DNA from: JAHECW01 sp964641415
GTDB lineage: Bacteria > Acidobacteriota > Thermoanaerobaculia > Thermoanaerobaculales > Sulfomarinibacteraceae
Direction: 5' to 3'
NCBI GenBank assembly: GCA_964641415.1
Contig: CAZXMW010000011.1
Span: 1-64,000, forward strand
DNA: 64,000 bases
A program made the translations under genes and the position numbers. Below, one piece after another: positions 8,120 to 19,200 of the stretch (positions are counted from its first letter, which is position 1; each line of letters opens with the position of its first letter). The notes under the pieces were generated by a model. The model saw only the letters and a program-made list of their open reading frames with translations, searched no databases and was not told the origin of the DNA.

Positions 8120-9292
8120 ATGGCGCGAATTCGCCTCATCGCCGCCAGCGACGACTTCCTTCTGGAGCAGCGGATGACCGCCGCCGTCGACGAGGTGTGT
8201 CGCGAGTTCGGCAACGTCGAGCCGGAGATCCTGCCCGACGACACCAGCCCCGAAAAGGTCGCCACCGAGCTGGTGTCGCCGTCGCTGTTCGCTGCCGAGC
8301 GAGTGCTGGTGGTGGCAGACGCACGGCGCTGGTTCGGTGCGCCGCGGCCTGCCGGCGCCCCGGCCGATAACAACGAGGCGCCCGACTGCCGGCCCCTGGT
8401 CGAGGTGCTGAGCTCGGGCGTGCCCGACGGCGTCGGCCTGGTCATGGGAGCGTGGTGCGGCCGCCGGCCCGGCGGCGCCCTGGTCGACGCGTTCGGCACG
8501 GCGGGAACGTTCGATTGGGTGGCGCTGCCACCGCCGCCCAAACCCTGGGAGGACACGCTGCTTTCCCGGGAGCAGGAGCAGCTGCTCGGGGCGTTGCTCG
8601 AACGGGCGGCGGCCGGCGTCACCTTCGGTCCCGGCGCCCGGCGGCTGCTCCTGGAACGGCTCGGTTTCGCGCCCCGGCTGCTTGTTCAGGAGGTCCGCAA
8701 GCTGGCCGGCGCCGCCGGCAACGGCGCCGTTGACGAGGCGCTGGTTCGCAGCCTCACCTTTCCCCGCGAGCGCTCTCTCGAGGTTGTCCGAGACGCGGTG
8801 ATCGAGCGTCGACCGGGTCCGCTGATGGATCTCATCGCCGCCGCGGCGGCCGGCGCGCCGGTCAACGACTGGCAGGGCCGGAGGGTCGACGGTCAGGGCG
8901 TATCGGTCATCGTGCACAGCCAGGTGAGCCGTCTTTTGCTCCAGATGCTGTACCTGCGTCGACTGGTCGCCGGCCTCGGCGGGACGGACGAGATGACGCC
9001 GGAGCGAACCGCCGCCAAAGGCTGGTATGCGAGACGGTTCAAGAGCAAGCTGGCCCCCGGCCTGCTCGCCGCGCTCGCCGACGACGCGCCGTCGCCGCTG
9101 GTCCCGTCGAGCAAACGGCCGCCGAGCCCGTTCACGCTCGGTGCGGTGTTTGCCGGCGCCGGCCGGTATAGCGACGACGAGCTCGCCGCGGCGGTGGTCG
9201 AAGCCGCCGAGGTCGAGGCTCGGATCCGCAGCAAGGAGTACGCCCTGGAGGCGCTGACGGTTTGGCTCGCGCGGTTCGTCGCATCGGCGTGA
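8120..9292 (+). CDS. holA: DNA polymerase III delta subunit (HolA-like)
   Basis: A 390-aa protein resembling the clamp-loader delta subunit. SDDFLLEQRMTAAVDEV matches the first strand-helix, and SPSLFAAERVLVVADARRW matches the conserved sLF...rlvvv segment. A helical middle with LLERLGFAPRLLVQEVRKLAG and a C-terminal collar region with LLQMLYLRRLVAGL and a final LALEALTVWLARFV-type helix follow. Delta opens the sliding clamp during replication. Sequence conservation is low in this family, so the call rests on motif order, length and position. A GTG at 8114 is an alternative start. Confidence 0.8.
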   Translation: MARIRLIAASDDFLLEQRMTAAVDEVCREFGNVEPEILPDDTSPEKVATELVSPSLFAAERVLVVADARRWFGAPRPAGAPADNNEAPDCRPLVEVLSSGVPDGVGLVMGAWCGRRPGGALVDAFGTAGTFDWVALPPPPKPWEDTLLSREQEQLLGALLERAAAGVTFGPGARRLLLERLGFAPRLLVQEVRKLAGAAGNGAVDEALVRSLTFPRERSLEVVRDAVIERRPGPLMDLIAAAAAGAPVNDWQGRRVDGQGVSVIVHSQVSRLLLQMLYLRRLVAGLGGTDEMTPERTAAKGWYARRFKSKLAPGLLAALADDAPSPLVPSSKRPPSPFTLGAVFAGAGRYSDDELAAAVVEAAEVEARIRSKEYALEALTVWLARFVASA

Positions 9293-9315
9293 TGAGAAGG
9301 GCGGCGCGTTCGCGC

Positions 9316-9321
9316 TACACT
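9316..9321 (+). promoter_or_regulatory. Leaderless -10 of the orphan NtrC gene
   Basis: TACACT ends 8 nt before the ATG at 9330 and no Shine-Dalgarno lies between. A transcript would start within 1-2 nt of the start codon. The -35 is weak. Confidence 0.6.
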
Positions 9322-9329
9322 GGGGCGTC

Positions 9330-10706
9330 ATGACGAAGCCGAATCGGGTCTGGGTGATCGACGACGAGCCGACGATCCGGGAGCTTCTGACGGTCATCGT
9401 CGAGTCGGCCGGCTGCCAGGTGGAAACTTTCGCCGGCGGCGCAGAGGTACTAGCCTGTGCCGACCCTCCGCCCAGCGCGGTCCTGCTCGACCTCATGATG
9501 CCCGAGGTCGACGGCGTGGCGGTGATCAAGGAGCTGAAACGGCGCCACCCGACGCTGCCGGTGATCATTCTGACCGCGGTCAACGACGTCAGCCGCGCGG
9601 TCGAGCTGACCAAGCTCGGCGCCTACGACTACCTGGTCAAACCAATCGACCAGGAGCGGCTTCGGACGACCCTCGACCGGGCGCTGTCCCACGGCAGCCT
9701 CAGCGACGAGGTCGTGCGACTCAAGTCTGAGCTCGGCACCCGCTACGACCTCGCCAACATCGTCGGCTCCTCGGCCGCCATGCGCCGGGTGTACGACCAG
9801 ATCCGCAAGGTCCACAGCTCGGACATCACGGTTTTCGTCTCGGGTGAGAGCGGCACCGGCAAGGAGCTCGTCGCAAAGGCGATCCACTACGGTTCGCTGC
9901 GCTCCGATGCGCCGTTCATCGACGTCAACTGCGCCGCTATTCCCGAGGGCCTGCAGGAGTCCGAACTGTTCGGCCACGAGAAGGGCGCGTTCACCGGAGC
10001 GGTGTCGACCCACCCGGGCAAGTTCGAGCAGGCGGCGGGCGGCACGATCTTCCTCGACGAGATCGGCGAGATGTCGGCATCGGCCCAGGCCAGACTGCTG
10101 CGGGTGCTCCAGGAGCGCCGGCTGCAGCGGGTCGGCGGCACCGCGACGATCGACCTCGACGTCCGGGTGATCTCGGCGTCCAACCGCGATCTCGAGTCGA
10201 TGACCACCGACGGCGGCTTCCGTCAGGACCTGTACTACCGGCTGGTGGTCTTTCCCATCGAGCTCCCACCGTTGCGCGCCCGTCGCGAGGACGTGCCGCT
10301 GCTCGTCGACCACTTCATCGCCAAGCACGCTCGCGACGCCGGCAAGCGGATTCGAAGCGTCGATCCCGAGGCCATGGCGGCGCTCGCGGCCTATGACTGG
10401 CCGGGCAACGTCCGCGAGCTCGAGAACGTGATCCACCGGACGCTTCTGGTCGCCGATGGCCCCGCGCTCCTGCTCAGGGACCTGCCGGCCGGACTGTCGT
10501 CGGCGCCGGGTCGGGACCGCCGTGGACCGGTCGGCGAGGACGGCGGCGACCTGAGCCTGGAGCAGCTCGAGAGACTCGCCATCGAGCGCGCGCTTGAGAG
10601 CCACGACGGCAATCTGTCCGACGTCGCACGCCAGCTCGGCATCGGCCGTTCGACGCTGTACCGCAAGCTCGAGCAGTATGGCCTTCGCGACAAGAGGGGC
10701 GACTGA
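9330..10706 (+). CDS. Orphan NtrC-family sigma-54 response regulator
   Basis: A 458-aa three-domain protein. Receiver: acidic pair D11-D12, phospho-acceptor D54 in LLDLMMPEVDG, Lys in YLVKP. AAA+ domain: GESGTGKE Walker A near residue 172, EKGAFTGAVS sigma-54 contact loop, IFLDEIGEM Walker B. A C-terminal Fis-type helix-turn-helix (NLSDVARQLGIGRSTLYRKL) binds enhancers. All residues needed for sigma-54 activation are present. No histidine kinase is adjacent; the nearest one, at 24241, has its own NtrC partner. Confidence 0.95.
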   Translation: MTKPNRVWVIDDEPTIRELLTVIVESAGCQVETFAGGAEVLACADPPPSAVLLDLMMPEVDGVAVIKELKRRHPTLPVIILTAVNDVSRAVELTKLGAYDYLVKPIDQERLRTTLDRALSHGSLSDEVVRLKSELGTRYDLANIVGSSAAMRRVYDQIRKVHSSDITVFVSGESGTGKELVAKAIHYGSLRSDAPFIDVNCAAIPEGLQESELFGHEKGAFTGAVSTHPGKFEQAAGGTIFLDEIGEMSASAQARLLRVLQERRLQRVGGTATIDLDVRVISASNRDLESMTTDGGFRQDLYYRLVVFPIELPPLRARREDVPLLVDHFIAKHARDAGKRIRSVDPEAMAALAAYDWPGNVRELENVIHRTLLVADGPALLLRDLPAGLSSAPGRDRRGPVGEDGGDLSLEQLERLAIERALESHDGNLSDVARQLGIGRSTLYRKLEQYGLRDKRGD

Positions 10707-10718
10707 CGGCCGGCCGGA

Positions 10719-11792
10719 CTACAGGACGTCGTCCCAGCCGCGATCGCGGATCGCCGCGACGACCTCCTTGACGCGCTGGGCCTCGGCCTTGGGAACCACG
10801 AGCACGGCATCCGGCGTTGCGACCACGACCAGGTCGCGGATCCCCAATGCGGCGAGGAGGGTGTTGTCACCGATCAGGATGCTGCCCTCGGAGTCGATGG
10901 TGACGACCCGCCCGCGCCCGGCGTTGCCGTGCTCGTCGGCGGCGACGACATCCGCCACCGCCGGCCACGACCCGACGTCGGACCACCCGAAGTCGACGGG
11001 AACAACCCAGCGCTCGCGGGCCCCCTCCATGATCCCGAAGTCGACCGAGGTCCGCGGCAGCCGGGGGTAGGTCTGGTCCAGCGTCGTCCGCTCCCCGACG
11101 GTGCCGAGGCTGTCGCCGATGACGTCGATGCCGTCGGCGAGCATCGGGATCTGGCGGCGGACCTCGGCGAGGAGATCGGCCGCGCGCCAGGCGAACATCC
11201 CGGAGTTCCAGAGGAATCCGCCACGGTCCAGATAGTCCTGTGCGGTGGCGCGGTCGGGCTTCTCGACGAAGCGGCTCAGCCGGTGGACCGGCCAGCCGCG
11301 TGCGGCGCCGAGCTCCGGGCCGACCTCGAGGTAGCCGAAGCCGGTCTCGGCCCGTGTCGGCTCGATGCCGAAGGTCAGAAGGCCGCCGTGTTCGGCGACC
11401 CAGGAAGCGCCGGCCGCCATCGCCGAGCAAAACCGCGTCTCGTCGGTGATGGCGTGGTCGGCGGGAAACGCCAGACAGTGGGCCTCCGGGTCGTGGTGGA
11501 GGGCCACTCGGGCGGCGTAGGCGACGCAGGCGGCGGTGTCGCGGCCGGTGGGCTCAGCCAACACGTGACCCGGGTCGAGATCGTCGAGCAGGGCGCGTGT
11601 CGTCGCCACCGTGGCGGCGACGGTCACCACCCAGACCCGGTCGAGCGGTACCAGAGGGAGAACGCGGTCGAGGGTGGCCCTGAGCAGCTCCCGATCCGAT
11701 GTCAGGGGCAGCAGCTGCTTGGGCCGATGGCGTCGCGAGGCCGGCCAGAACCGCGTTCCCGACCCCCCGGCCATGATCACGACATGCAGCAT
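10719..11792 (-). CDS. manC: Mannose-1-phosphate guanylyltransferase
   Basis: A 357-aa nucleotidyltransferase with the signature MAGGSGTRFWPASRRHRPKQ near the N-terminus, FPADHAI for the metal-binding strand, and FVEKP (RFVEKPDRATAQDYL) for the mannose end. It makes GDP-mannose for glycans. It is the short form without the C-terminal phosphomannose isomerase domain. It is convergent with the NtrC gene (12-bp gap). A TACACT -10 at 11800-11805 lies 7 nt upstream of the ATG, so it is probably leaderless. Confidence 0.94.
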   Translation of the reverse strand: MLHVVIMAGGSGTRFWPASRRHRPKQLLPLTSDRELLRATLDRVLPLVPLDRVWVVTVAATVATTRALLDDLDPGHVLAEPTGRDTAACVAYAARVALHHDPEAHCLAFPADHAITDETRFCSAMAAGASWVAEHGGLLTFGIEPTRAETGFGYLEVGPELGAARGWPVHRLSRFVEKPDRATAQDYLDRGGFLWNSGMFAWRAADLLAEVRRQIPMLADGIDVIGDSLGTVGERTTLDQTYPRLPRTSVDFGIMEGARERWVVPVDFGWSDVGSWPAVADVVAADEHGNAGRGRVVTIDSEGSILIGDNTLLAALGIRDLVVVATPDAVLVVPKAEAQRVKEVVAAIRDRGWDDVL

Positions 11793-11872
11793 GGCGGACA
11801 GTGTAGCCGGTCCCCCGCACCGCAGTCGCGGTCTGTGTCGGCGGCTCGGCGTTCGGGGGCGATCCGGGGTCG

Positions 11873-12577
11873 TCAGCCGAGCAGCGTGAGCAGCTCGTCG
11901 AGGTGGGCAATCCGGCGATACCCGTTGGCGGCGAACCGGCCGGTCCGATCGATCAAAACCGGCGTGATCCCGGCCGCCTGGGCGCCCTGGTAGTCCTCGC
12001 GCGGCGAGTCTCCGACGTGGATGGTCTCGCTCGCGCCGACCTCGAGACGTGCGAGGGTGCGCTCGAAGATCGCCGCCGCCGGTTTCTCCACTTTCTCCAG
12101 GGACGACACCGTGATCTGGTCGAAGAACCCGGTCAGCTGGAGCGCCTCGAGAATGTGCGGCAGCCGCCGGTCCCAGTTCGAGATCACGGCGAGCCGCAGA
12201 CCGCGGTCACGGACCGAGGCCAGGGTGGTGCGGGTCTCGTCGAAGACCTGCCAGACCTCGGGTCCGGCAAACGTCCGGTACAGGTCGTCGAGAAGTGCCC
12301 GCCAGTCGGCGTCGTGATCGAGGCGCGCCAGGACCTCGCGCAAGAACGCGCCCCACCACTCTCGCTCGCCGCCCGGATGGGCGGTGTAGCGGTCGATCCC
12401 GGGCGGAGTGCGCTCCTGGAGCTCGGCCCAGGCGTCGGCGAACACCGGCGCCACCTGGTCGACGGTCACGTGCCGGCCATGCCGACTGAGCGCGGCCGAG
12501 TAGATCTCGGCCGGGCTGGGATCGCAGTACAGCAGGGTGTTGCCGACGTCGAAGGTCACTGCTGAGAAGGTGGTCAT
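11873..12577 (-). CDS. HAD-superfamily phosphatase
   Basis: A 234-aa HAD hydrolase. Motif I is FDVGNTLLY (the usual DxD appears as D-V-G-N, so the second Asp is Asn), motif II ISNWD, motif III the Lys in VEKPAAAIF, motif IV HVGDSPREDYQGA. A cap domain sits between motifs I and II. The N for D change at the second motif I position resembles members such as HDHD3. I chose the ATG at 12577 because TACCAT at 12584-12589 lies 6 nt upstream. Substrate unknown. Confidence 0.86.
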   Translation of the reverse strand: MTTFSAVTFDVGNTLLYCDPSPAEIYSAALSRHGRHVTVDQVAPVFADAWAELQERTPPGIDRYTAHPGGEREWWGAFLREVLARLDHDADWRALLDDLYRTFAGPEVWQVFDETRTTLASVRDRGLRLAVISNWDRRLPHILEALQLTGFFDQITVSSLEKVEKPAAAIFERTLARLEVGASETIHVGDSPREDYQGAQAAGITPVLIDRTGRFAANGYRRIAHLDELLTLLG

Positions 12578-12671
12578 GGGGGGATGGTAGCAGCCAGCGG
12601 CGAGCAGCGAGCGGCAGCGATCGGCGTCAGAGACAGGACCAGATGGGATCCGGCTCTGCGATACTGTCCTG

Positions 12672-15600
12672 GTGCGCATGACGACCCGAACCCGCGGCGC
12701 CCGCGCCGATGCGATCCGGGCGACCCGGTGGCTGGTCGCGGCGTTCGTGGTCTGCGGTGCGGTGACCGACGTCTGGCCGGGCGAGATCGAGCGGCGAATT
12801 CGTGATCACGTCGACCGGGCGGCGATCGGTGGGGTGGCGCCGGACGACTTCCACGACCTTGTGTTCGCGTTCTTCTGGCGCGACACGGCGGCCGACGCGT
12901 CTCTCGTCGAGCGCGGTCTCGACCGGCTCGCCGGCCAGCAGCGGGTCGACCCCCTGATGGCAGACGAGCTGCGAGCCATGCGCGCCCGGCTGGCGGCGGA
13001 GACCGGCCGCCCGGCGGCGGCGCGGGAGCTGTTCCGGTCGATGGGCGGGCTGTCGCGGTGGTGGGTTCAGGGCCCGGTGACCATCGAGGAGCTCGCCGAC
13101 TTCAACCGGCTGGCGCAGCTGCCGGCGACCGACGAATGGCGTCCGGTGCCCGGAACCGACCCCATGGGGTGGGTGCGGATCGCCGGTCTCGCCTGGCCGG
13201 CCCAGCGCCAGATGGTCTTCCTCGCGACCACCGTGGTCGCGGACCGTGTCCGGCCGGTGGCGATTCGGCTCGGCGCTGCCCAGGCGGCGCGGGTTTGGCT
13301 CAACGGCCGCGAGGTGGTGACCAGTCCGCGACCGCTGGAGCGCGCCGACGACCAGGTGTCGGCCGGAGGCTGGCTGCGCGAGGGTCCCAACACCGTGGTC
13401 GTGGCGGTGGCCAGCGAGAACGACGACTGGTGGCTTCGCCTTCGGCTGACCTCACCCGACGGATCGGCGCTTGACGGGGTCCGGGAGACTGCCGAACGGC
13501 CCATCGAGCGTGACGACGAGCGCCGGCTGCCGCCCGCGGTCCGAGACCTCGAAACCGAGATCCGCGGCGCCGTCCGGTCGGGTAGCGGCGACGCGACGGT
13601 CGCCCTCGCGGCCTATCTCGTGTTCAAGCGGCCGCAAGCGATCGGGGCCGGAGAGGCCCGGACAGCGTGCCGGGACGCCCGCGACCATGCACCGGCCGAG
13701 GCCCGGCTGCTCGAGTGGCTGATGACCACCGACCCGACGGTCGGCCACGAGCTGCTGCGCGATGCGGTCGCCGCCGACCCGGAGCTGACCTGGGCGCGTC
13801 TGGAGCTCGCGGCCTGGTACGGCGAGCGCGGGCTGTACGACGAGGCCGCGGCGGTCCTCGAGCCGGCCCTCGGCGAGCCCGCTGCGCGGGCGGTCGCCCT
13901 CGACATCGATTCCGAGCTGTGGGGGGTCGTGCTGCTGCCCGAGCTCGTCGAGCTCGCCTGGCGCCACCCGGCCTGCGAAGCGGTGGCGGTCGCGGCTGCT
14001 CACCGCGCCCTCGACGCCCGCCGGTGGAAGCCTGCGGCCGAGATCATCGACGGGCTGTCGGCGGCGCTCCCGAACTCTCAGTCGGTGGTCGAGCTTCGCG
14101 AGCGGCTCGCCGAAACATGCGGCGACGGCGCCGCGCTCATCGAGCTCTTCACCAAGGGCCTTGCGGTCGACCCGAACGACACCCGGCTGCGGCTGCGGCT
14201 GGTCCGGCTGGTGAGCGGCCTTGGCGACTCCGAGCGCGCGCGTCGCCTGCTCGCCGACGGCCTCGCGCGGTCGCCGTCCGATGTCGGGTTGCTGATCGAG
14301 CTCGCCCGGGTCGAGCACGCCGTCGGCGCGGATGCCCGGGCCCTGGAGCTGAGTCGGCAGGTACTCACCGTCCGGCCGCAGGATCAACGGGCGCGGCGCC
14401 TGGTCGAGCTGCTCGCCGGCGAAACCGAGGATCTCGGCTGGCTGCGGACGGTGGACGAGCTCTGGCGCATGGCCGATGAGGCGCCCGCGGGTGACCCCGC
14501 GGTCGCCCTGATCGACCGGATCTCGGTCCACTTCCTGCCGTCGGAGCTCACCGAGGAAAGGGTCCAGCAGGTCTTCTTGATCACCGCGGCCGAGCGCGCC
14601 GATGGCTACCGCCGTCACTCCCTGCCCCACGTTCCCGAGAGCCAGAGACTGCGGGTGCTGCGCGCCCGGGTGCTGCGTCGCGACGGGTCCGAGCTGAGCG
14701 CCAGGCAGGCCGATACGCCGCGCCTGGCCGAGCCGGAGTTCAACCTGTACTACGACACCCGGTTGCGGGTTCTCGACTTTCCCGAGCTCGCCGACGGCGA
14801 CCTGGTGGAGATCGCCTACGTCAGAACCGAGACCATCGAGTCCAATGAGACCGGACCTTACAAGGGCGGTCTCCTCGGTTTTCACCGTTCGGTGCCGACC
14901 CTGCGCGCAGAGATCGCGCTGATCGGTGCGGAGGCGTCGCTGCCGAGCTGGGAGCTGGTCAACCTCGAAGGCGAGCCGCGACGGCGGGTCACAGGGAGCG
15001 GCGAGGTGGCGCTGGAGTGGTCGTGGCAGCATCTGAATCCGGTGCCGCGCGACATTCCCCCGGCGCCACCGGCCGCCACCGGACGGTTCATGAGTTACTC
15101 CAACCACCCGGGTTGGGGCGAGCTCGCCGGCTGGTACGCCCGGCACGTCGCACCTAGGGTGCGGGCGTCGCGCCAGGTCGAGGAGCTCGCCCGCCGGCTG
15201 ACCGCGGATGTCGATGACCGGCTCGAGCGGATCGACCGGATCTACACCTACGTGACCAACGAGATCCGCTATGTCGGGCTCGAGTTCGGTGAGCACCGCT
15301 TCCGCCCGTTCTCGGCCGACTGGGTTCTCACCCACGGGATCGGCGACTGCAAGGACACCGCCGCACTGCTGGTCGCGCTGTACGAGGCGGTGGGCATCCC
15401 GGCGCGAATGGTCATGGTGCGCACGGCCGACCTCGGCCCGCTGATCGGCGAGATGGCCCTGCTCGAGAGCTTCAACCACGCCATCGCCTACCTGCCGAAG
15501 GACGATCTCTGGCTCGACGGCACCGCAGCGGGCCATGCCATGCTGCCGCCGCCGACCATGGACCAGGGCGCGGCAGTGTTGGTGGTCGACGGCCGGGGCT

Positions 15601-16241
15601 CGCGGCCACGGACCACTCCGATGACCGGCGGCGGTCTGCAACGCACCGACGTCGTTCTCGGTTCGGCTCGGGACGGCCTGGTGCCGGTGGAGATCCGCGT
15701 CGAGGACACCGGCGAGGCCGCGAGCCGGCGACGCGCGCGCTTCGCCGGCAGCAAGGACGTCCGAACCCTGGCATCCTGGCTGCAGGGCTGGTTTCCCGGC
15801 GCCGAGCTGACCGCAACACCGCGGCTGCGTCTGATCCCGTCACGCGACCCGGCCGTCGTCGAGCTCGAGGCGGTGGTTCCGCGCAGCTCGCTTGCGGCCG
15901 GCGGCGGCATTCCGACCTACCCCGGCGGCTTCGACTGGGCGACCCGGGTGGCGCCCAGCGGGGACCGGTCCGGGCCGCTCATGGTCGCGATGCGGCCCGA
16001 CCTGGAGTGGACCCTCCAGGTCGACCTCGGCCGTCCTGCCGGTCGGCTGCCCGACGCCGTGGCGATCATGGGGGAGCACGGATCGGTCTCCCTCGAGTTC
16101 GCCGCCACCGATGCCGGCTACCGGGTCCACGGTTTCGTTCACCTCGAGCCCGGCATGGTGGCGGCCGAACGCGTGCCCGAGCTCAGGCAGTTCCTGCTCG
16201 AGGTTGAACGGCTTCTCGAGCGGCCGCTGGAGATTCCGTGA
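12672..16241 (+). CDS. Secreted DUF3857-transglutaminase protein with TPR region, complete triad
   Basis: A 1189-aa exported protein. A signal/anchor segment is at about residues 17-35. A jelly-roll-like region holding VWLNGREVV follows at about 190-250, then TPR-like helical repeats at about 330-600, DUF3857 at about 640-840, and a transglutaminase-like core with GDCKD. Predicted triad: Cys893, His936 (FNHAIAYLP) and Asp949 (LWLDGT). The C-terminal part is beta-rich. Proteins of this family are periplasmic and poorly characterised; the papain-like fold suggests amide cleavage or cross-linking. A -10-like GATACT (12660-12665) lies 6 nt before the GTG at 12672; ATG 12678 is an alternative. Its stop overlaps the next gene by 4 nt. 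Confidence 0.83.
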   Translation: MRMTTRTRGARADAIRATRWLVAAFVVCGAVTDVWPGEIERRIRDHVDRAAIGGVAPDDFHDLVFAFFWRDTAADASLVERGLDRLAGQQRVDPLMADELRAMRARLAAETGRPAAARELFRSMGGLSRWWVQGPVTIEELADFNRLAQLPATDEWRPVPGTDPMGWVRIAGLAWPAQRQMVFLATTVVADRVRPVAIRLGAAQAARVWLNGREVVTSPRPLERADDQVSAGGWLREGPNTVVVAVASENDDWWLRLRLTSPDGSALDGVRETAERPIERDDERRLPPAVRDLETEIRGAVRSGSGDATVALAAYLVFKRPQAIGAGEARTACRDARDHAPAEARLLEWLMTTDPTVGHELLRDAVAADPELTWARLELAAWYGERGLYDEAAAVLEPALGEPAARAVALDIDSELWGVVLLPELVELAWRHPACEAVAVAAAHRALDARRWKPAAEIIDGLSAALPNSQSVVELRERLAETCGDGAALIELFTKGLAVDPNDTRLRLRLVRLVSGLGDSERARRLLADGLARSPSDVGLLIELARVEHAVGADARALELSRQVLTVRPQDQRARRLVELLAGETEDLGWLRTVDELWRMADEAPAGDPAVALIDRISVHFLPSELTEERVQQVFLITAAERADGYRRHSLPHVPESQRLRVLRARVLRRDGSELSARQADTPRLAEPEFNLYYDTRLRVLDFPELADGDLVEIAYVRTETIESNETGPYKGGLLGFHRSVPTLRAEIALIGAEASLPSWELVNLEGEPRRRVTGSGEVALEWSWQHLNPVPRDIPPAPPAATGRFMSYSNHPGWGELAGWYARHVAPRVRASRQVEELARRLTADVDDRLERIDRIYTYVTNEIRYVGLEFGEHRFRPFSADWVLTHGIGDCKDTAALLVALYEAVGIPARMVMVRTADLGPLIGEMALLESFNHAIAYLPKDDLWLDGTAAGHAMLPPPTMDQGAAVLVVDGRGSRPRTTPMTGGGLQRTDVVLGSARDGLVPVEIRVEDTGEAASRRRARFAGSKDVRTLASWLQGWFPGAELTATPRLRLIPSRDPAVVELEAVVPRSSLAAGGGIPTYPGGFDWATRVAPSGDRSGPLMVAMRPDLEWTLQVDLGRPAGRLPDAVAIMGEHGSVSLEFAATDAGYRVHGFVHLEPGMVAAERVPELRQFLLEVERLLERPLEIP

Positions 16242-19200
16242 TCAGAGACTTCCGTCCCGGACTGGTCGCGGCGAGCGCTGCCGCGGTGCTCCTCGTCGCC
16301 CTGCCGGCGGCTTCCGGCTGGTGGCAGGTACACGAGGCCGACGCGAACTTCGACCTGCCGGGCGCCCGCAGCGCCGCGTTGGACGCGGTGGCCGCCGGCC
16401 CCGCGAGCGCCGACGCGGTGGCGGCAGCGAGCTGGTGGCTGAGCCACCTGCCCAACCTGCCCGACCCCGAGGAGATCCTGACCGCCACCGGCGAATTCCG
16501 CGACCCCGAGCTCGGGTTCCTGCTCGCCGCTGTCGAGTCGGCGCTCAACGGCCGCCCGCCGGCGGGCGTTCTCGCGCCGGCCGAGCTCGCCGGGCCGTTC
16601 GGCGTCTTCGACACTCTCGATCTCGAGCGCGGCGCGGTGCCTTCCGATGACGAGCTGCCGCCGCCGGGCACTCGCTTCAGCGAGCCGTGGCGTCCCGTAC
16701 GCTATACCGTGACCACAGCCGACGGCGTCGTCACACCGCCGAGCGTGCTGACTCCGCGAGGCGTGTTCACGGTGCTCTGGACGGCGGCCCTCGATCGGCC
16801 GGTCGACGGCTGGCTGGCCGTCGAGGCGGTGGGCAGCTACGACCTCACGATCGACGGCCGCCCGGTGGCCCGGCAGTGGATGTGCGGCCGGGTCGACCCC
16901 GAGCTGTCCTGGTATCGACTCCGACTGGCGCCGGGTCGGCACCGAATCCGGGTCGACCTGTCCGCCCACGGCAGGCCCGAGGTACGGGCCAGCGTGTTCG
17001 ACACAACCGGTCGTCCGGTGACTGTCGAGATGATCTCAGGCGCCGACGGCGGCCCGTGGGCGGCCTCCGAGGCCGACCCGCAGGAGCCGCCAGCCGCCGC
17101 CGATCTGCTGGCAGGCATCGACGACGCCTCCGACTTCAGACGGGCGCTGCTCGCTGCGGCCGTCGCCGAACGCCGGCGCGACGGCAGTCGCTGGCGCCGA
17201 GCCGTCGAGCGCGCCGTCGCCCTGGCGCCGGACGACCCCTGGCCGCAGCTCGCTCTGGCGTGGTACTGGCTGACGGCGCCCACCGGCCACGATCATGAAA
17301 CCGTTCGACGGCACATTCGCGACGCTCTGCGCGGCGCCGCCGAGCTTCCGATCGCGATGCACCTCGAGCGCGCCCTCGCCCTGCGCGAACGTCGCGACGA
17401 GGACGGCGACCGGCTGCTCGAAAAATTGGCGGCGAGCCACGGCGACGACGTTCGGGTGCTCAAGCCGTGGATCCTCGAAGCGCTCGCCCGCGGCTGGGTG
17501 AGGGAGGCTGAGGAGGGTCTGCAGCAGCTGCGCTCCCGGCTGCCGGGCTCGCGCAGCGCCGCCGAGCTCGAGCTCGAGGTTCTGGCCGGTCTCGAACGAT
17601 GGCAGGAGCGACGGCAGCTGCTGCGTGCTTTCGCTGCAGACGAGCCGGTCGATCTCGCCCTGGTGTCAACGCTCGCTGACGGCTGTCTGGTGGACGACGC
17701 GGTGTCGACGGTCCAGGCGCTGCGCCGGCGCGTCGTCGATCCCGACGTCGATGTCGAGCTGGTCCGCCTGCTGCTTGCTGCCGGCGACACCGCGGCTGCG
17801 GCTGCCGAGCTCGCCTCCCTGCGCCGGCGGTGGGGCGATGTCCGGCTCGCCGACCAGCTCGCTCTGGCCGTCACGGCGGACGATCCGGAAGCGGCCGCCC
17901 GCACCCTCGATGCCGTGCTCGAGCGGGCCCCGTCGGCGCTCGACCTACTGAGCCTGGCGTGGCGCCTCGGCGAGCCCGCGTTCTTCGAGCCTTACCGGCT
18001 GGCCATGGACGAGGTGCGCGCCCGGACCGAGGTCGGTCGCGAAGGGGTCGACGCGGTGCTGGTGCTCGACCAGGCGGTGGAGCGGGTCTTCGCCGACGGG
18101 TCGAGCCTGTACTACTACCACGGCGTGACCCACGCTCTGACTCCGGTCGGCGCCGGCCAGGCGTCACGGCTCCAGCAGCTGCCGAACTCGTACCGCCTCA
18201 GGGTGCGGGTTCACAAGCCGGACGGCGCGGTCGACGTGCCGGCCGTGATCGATTCGTCGGGCGGTCCCATCGAGCTCGAGGGCGTCAAGCCCGGCGACTA
18301 CGTGGAGGAGGAGTACGTGGCCCGGGTGGCGCCAACCGGCGCGTCCCAGCGCGGGCACCTGCCGCCCTACATCTACCGCTTCGCCGACGCCGAACGGGCC
18401 TTCGGGCTGTCCGAGTACCTGCTGCTGGTGCCCCCCGACATCGAGCTCCTCGTCGAGGGCAACTTCGACGGCGTCGAGCGAACCGAGTGGACGGTGGACG
18501 GTCTACGCGCCATCCGCTGGCGCGCCGAGTCGGTGCCGCCGATCTCCGAGGAGCGCTTCGCGCCGCCGACCAGCGAGCTGCTGCCGTGGGTCAGCTACGG
18601 CTTCGGCGTGACCTGGCAGGATGTCGGCGACGCCCTGCGCGACCGGTTGCTGCTGCTGCTCCAGACAACCCCCGAGCTGGAGGCCTGGGCACAGCCTCTG
18701 CTGGCGGTCGATGAGGACGAGCTCGCGGTCCGGCGTCTGGTCGACGAGCTCGTCGACAAGGTCGAGGCGGGACGAGAGGGACTCGATTTCTCGAGCTTCG
18801 CCGGCGAGAGCTTCTCGCGCCGACGGGGCAACCGTCTCGGGATCGTTGCCGCGGTTCTGCTCGCCGACGGCTGGCAGGTCGATCTGGTCATGAGCCGGAC
18901 CCGGCCCTACGCCGGCACCCACCTGCTGGTGCCGACCTTCGATTCCTTCATGCTGCCGGTGCTGCGGGTCGCTCGAGGCGACCGCGAGATCTGGATCGAT
19001 CTCGAGGAGGGGCGCCGCGGCGTCGACCGCATCGGCCCCATGCTCCAGGGCAGCGACGGCCTGGTGGTGCCGCTGAGCCGGGCTCAAACACCGGTCAGCC
19101 TGCTTGAAGAGCTGCCGACCTTCGCCAATCCGGACCTCGAGGAGCGGGTCACGGTTCGGGCCGCCGTCGATGTCTCCGGCAGCGGCCGGGTCACGGTCGA

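Noticed and set aside
13452..15641. 729-codon minus-strand frame within the first transglutaminase gene
   Set aside because: Codon-position mirror of the real gene; no recognisable family and it would overlap the catalytic core completely.
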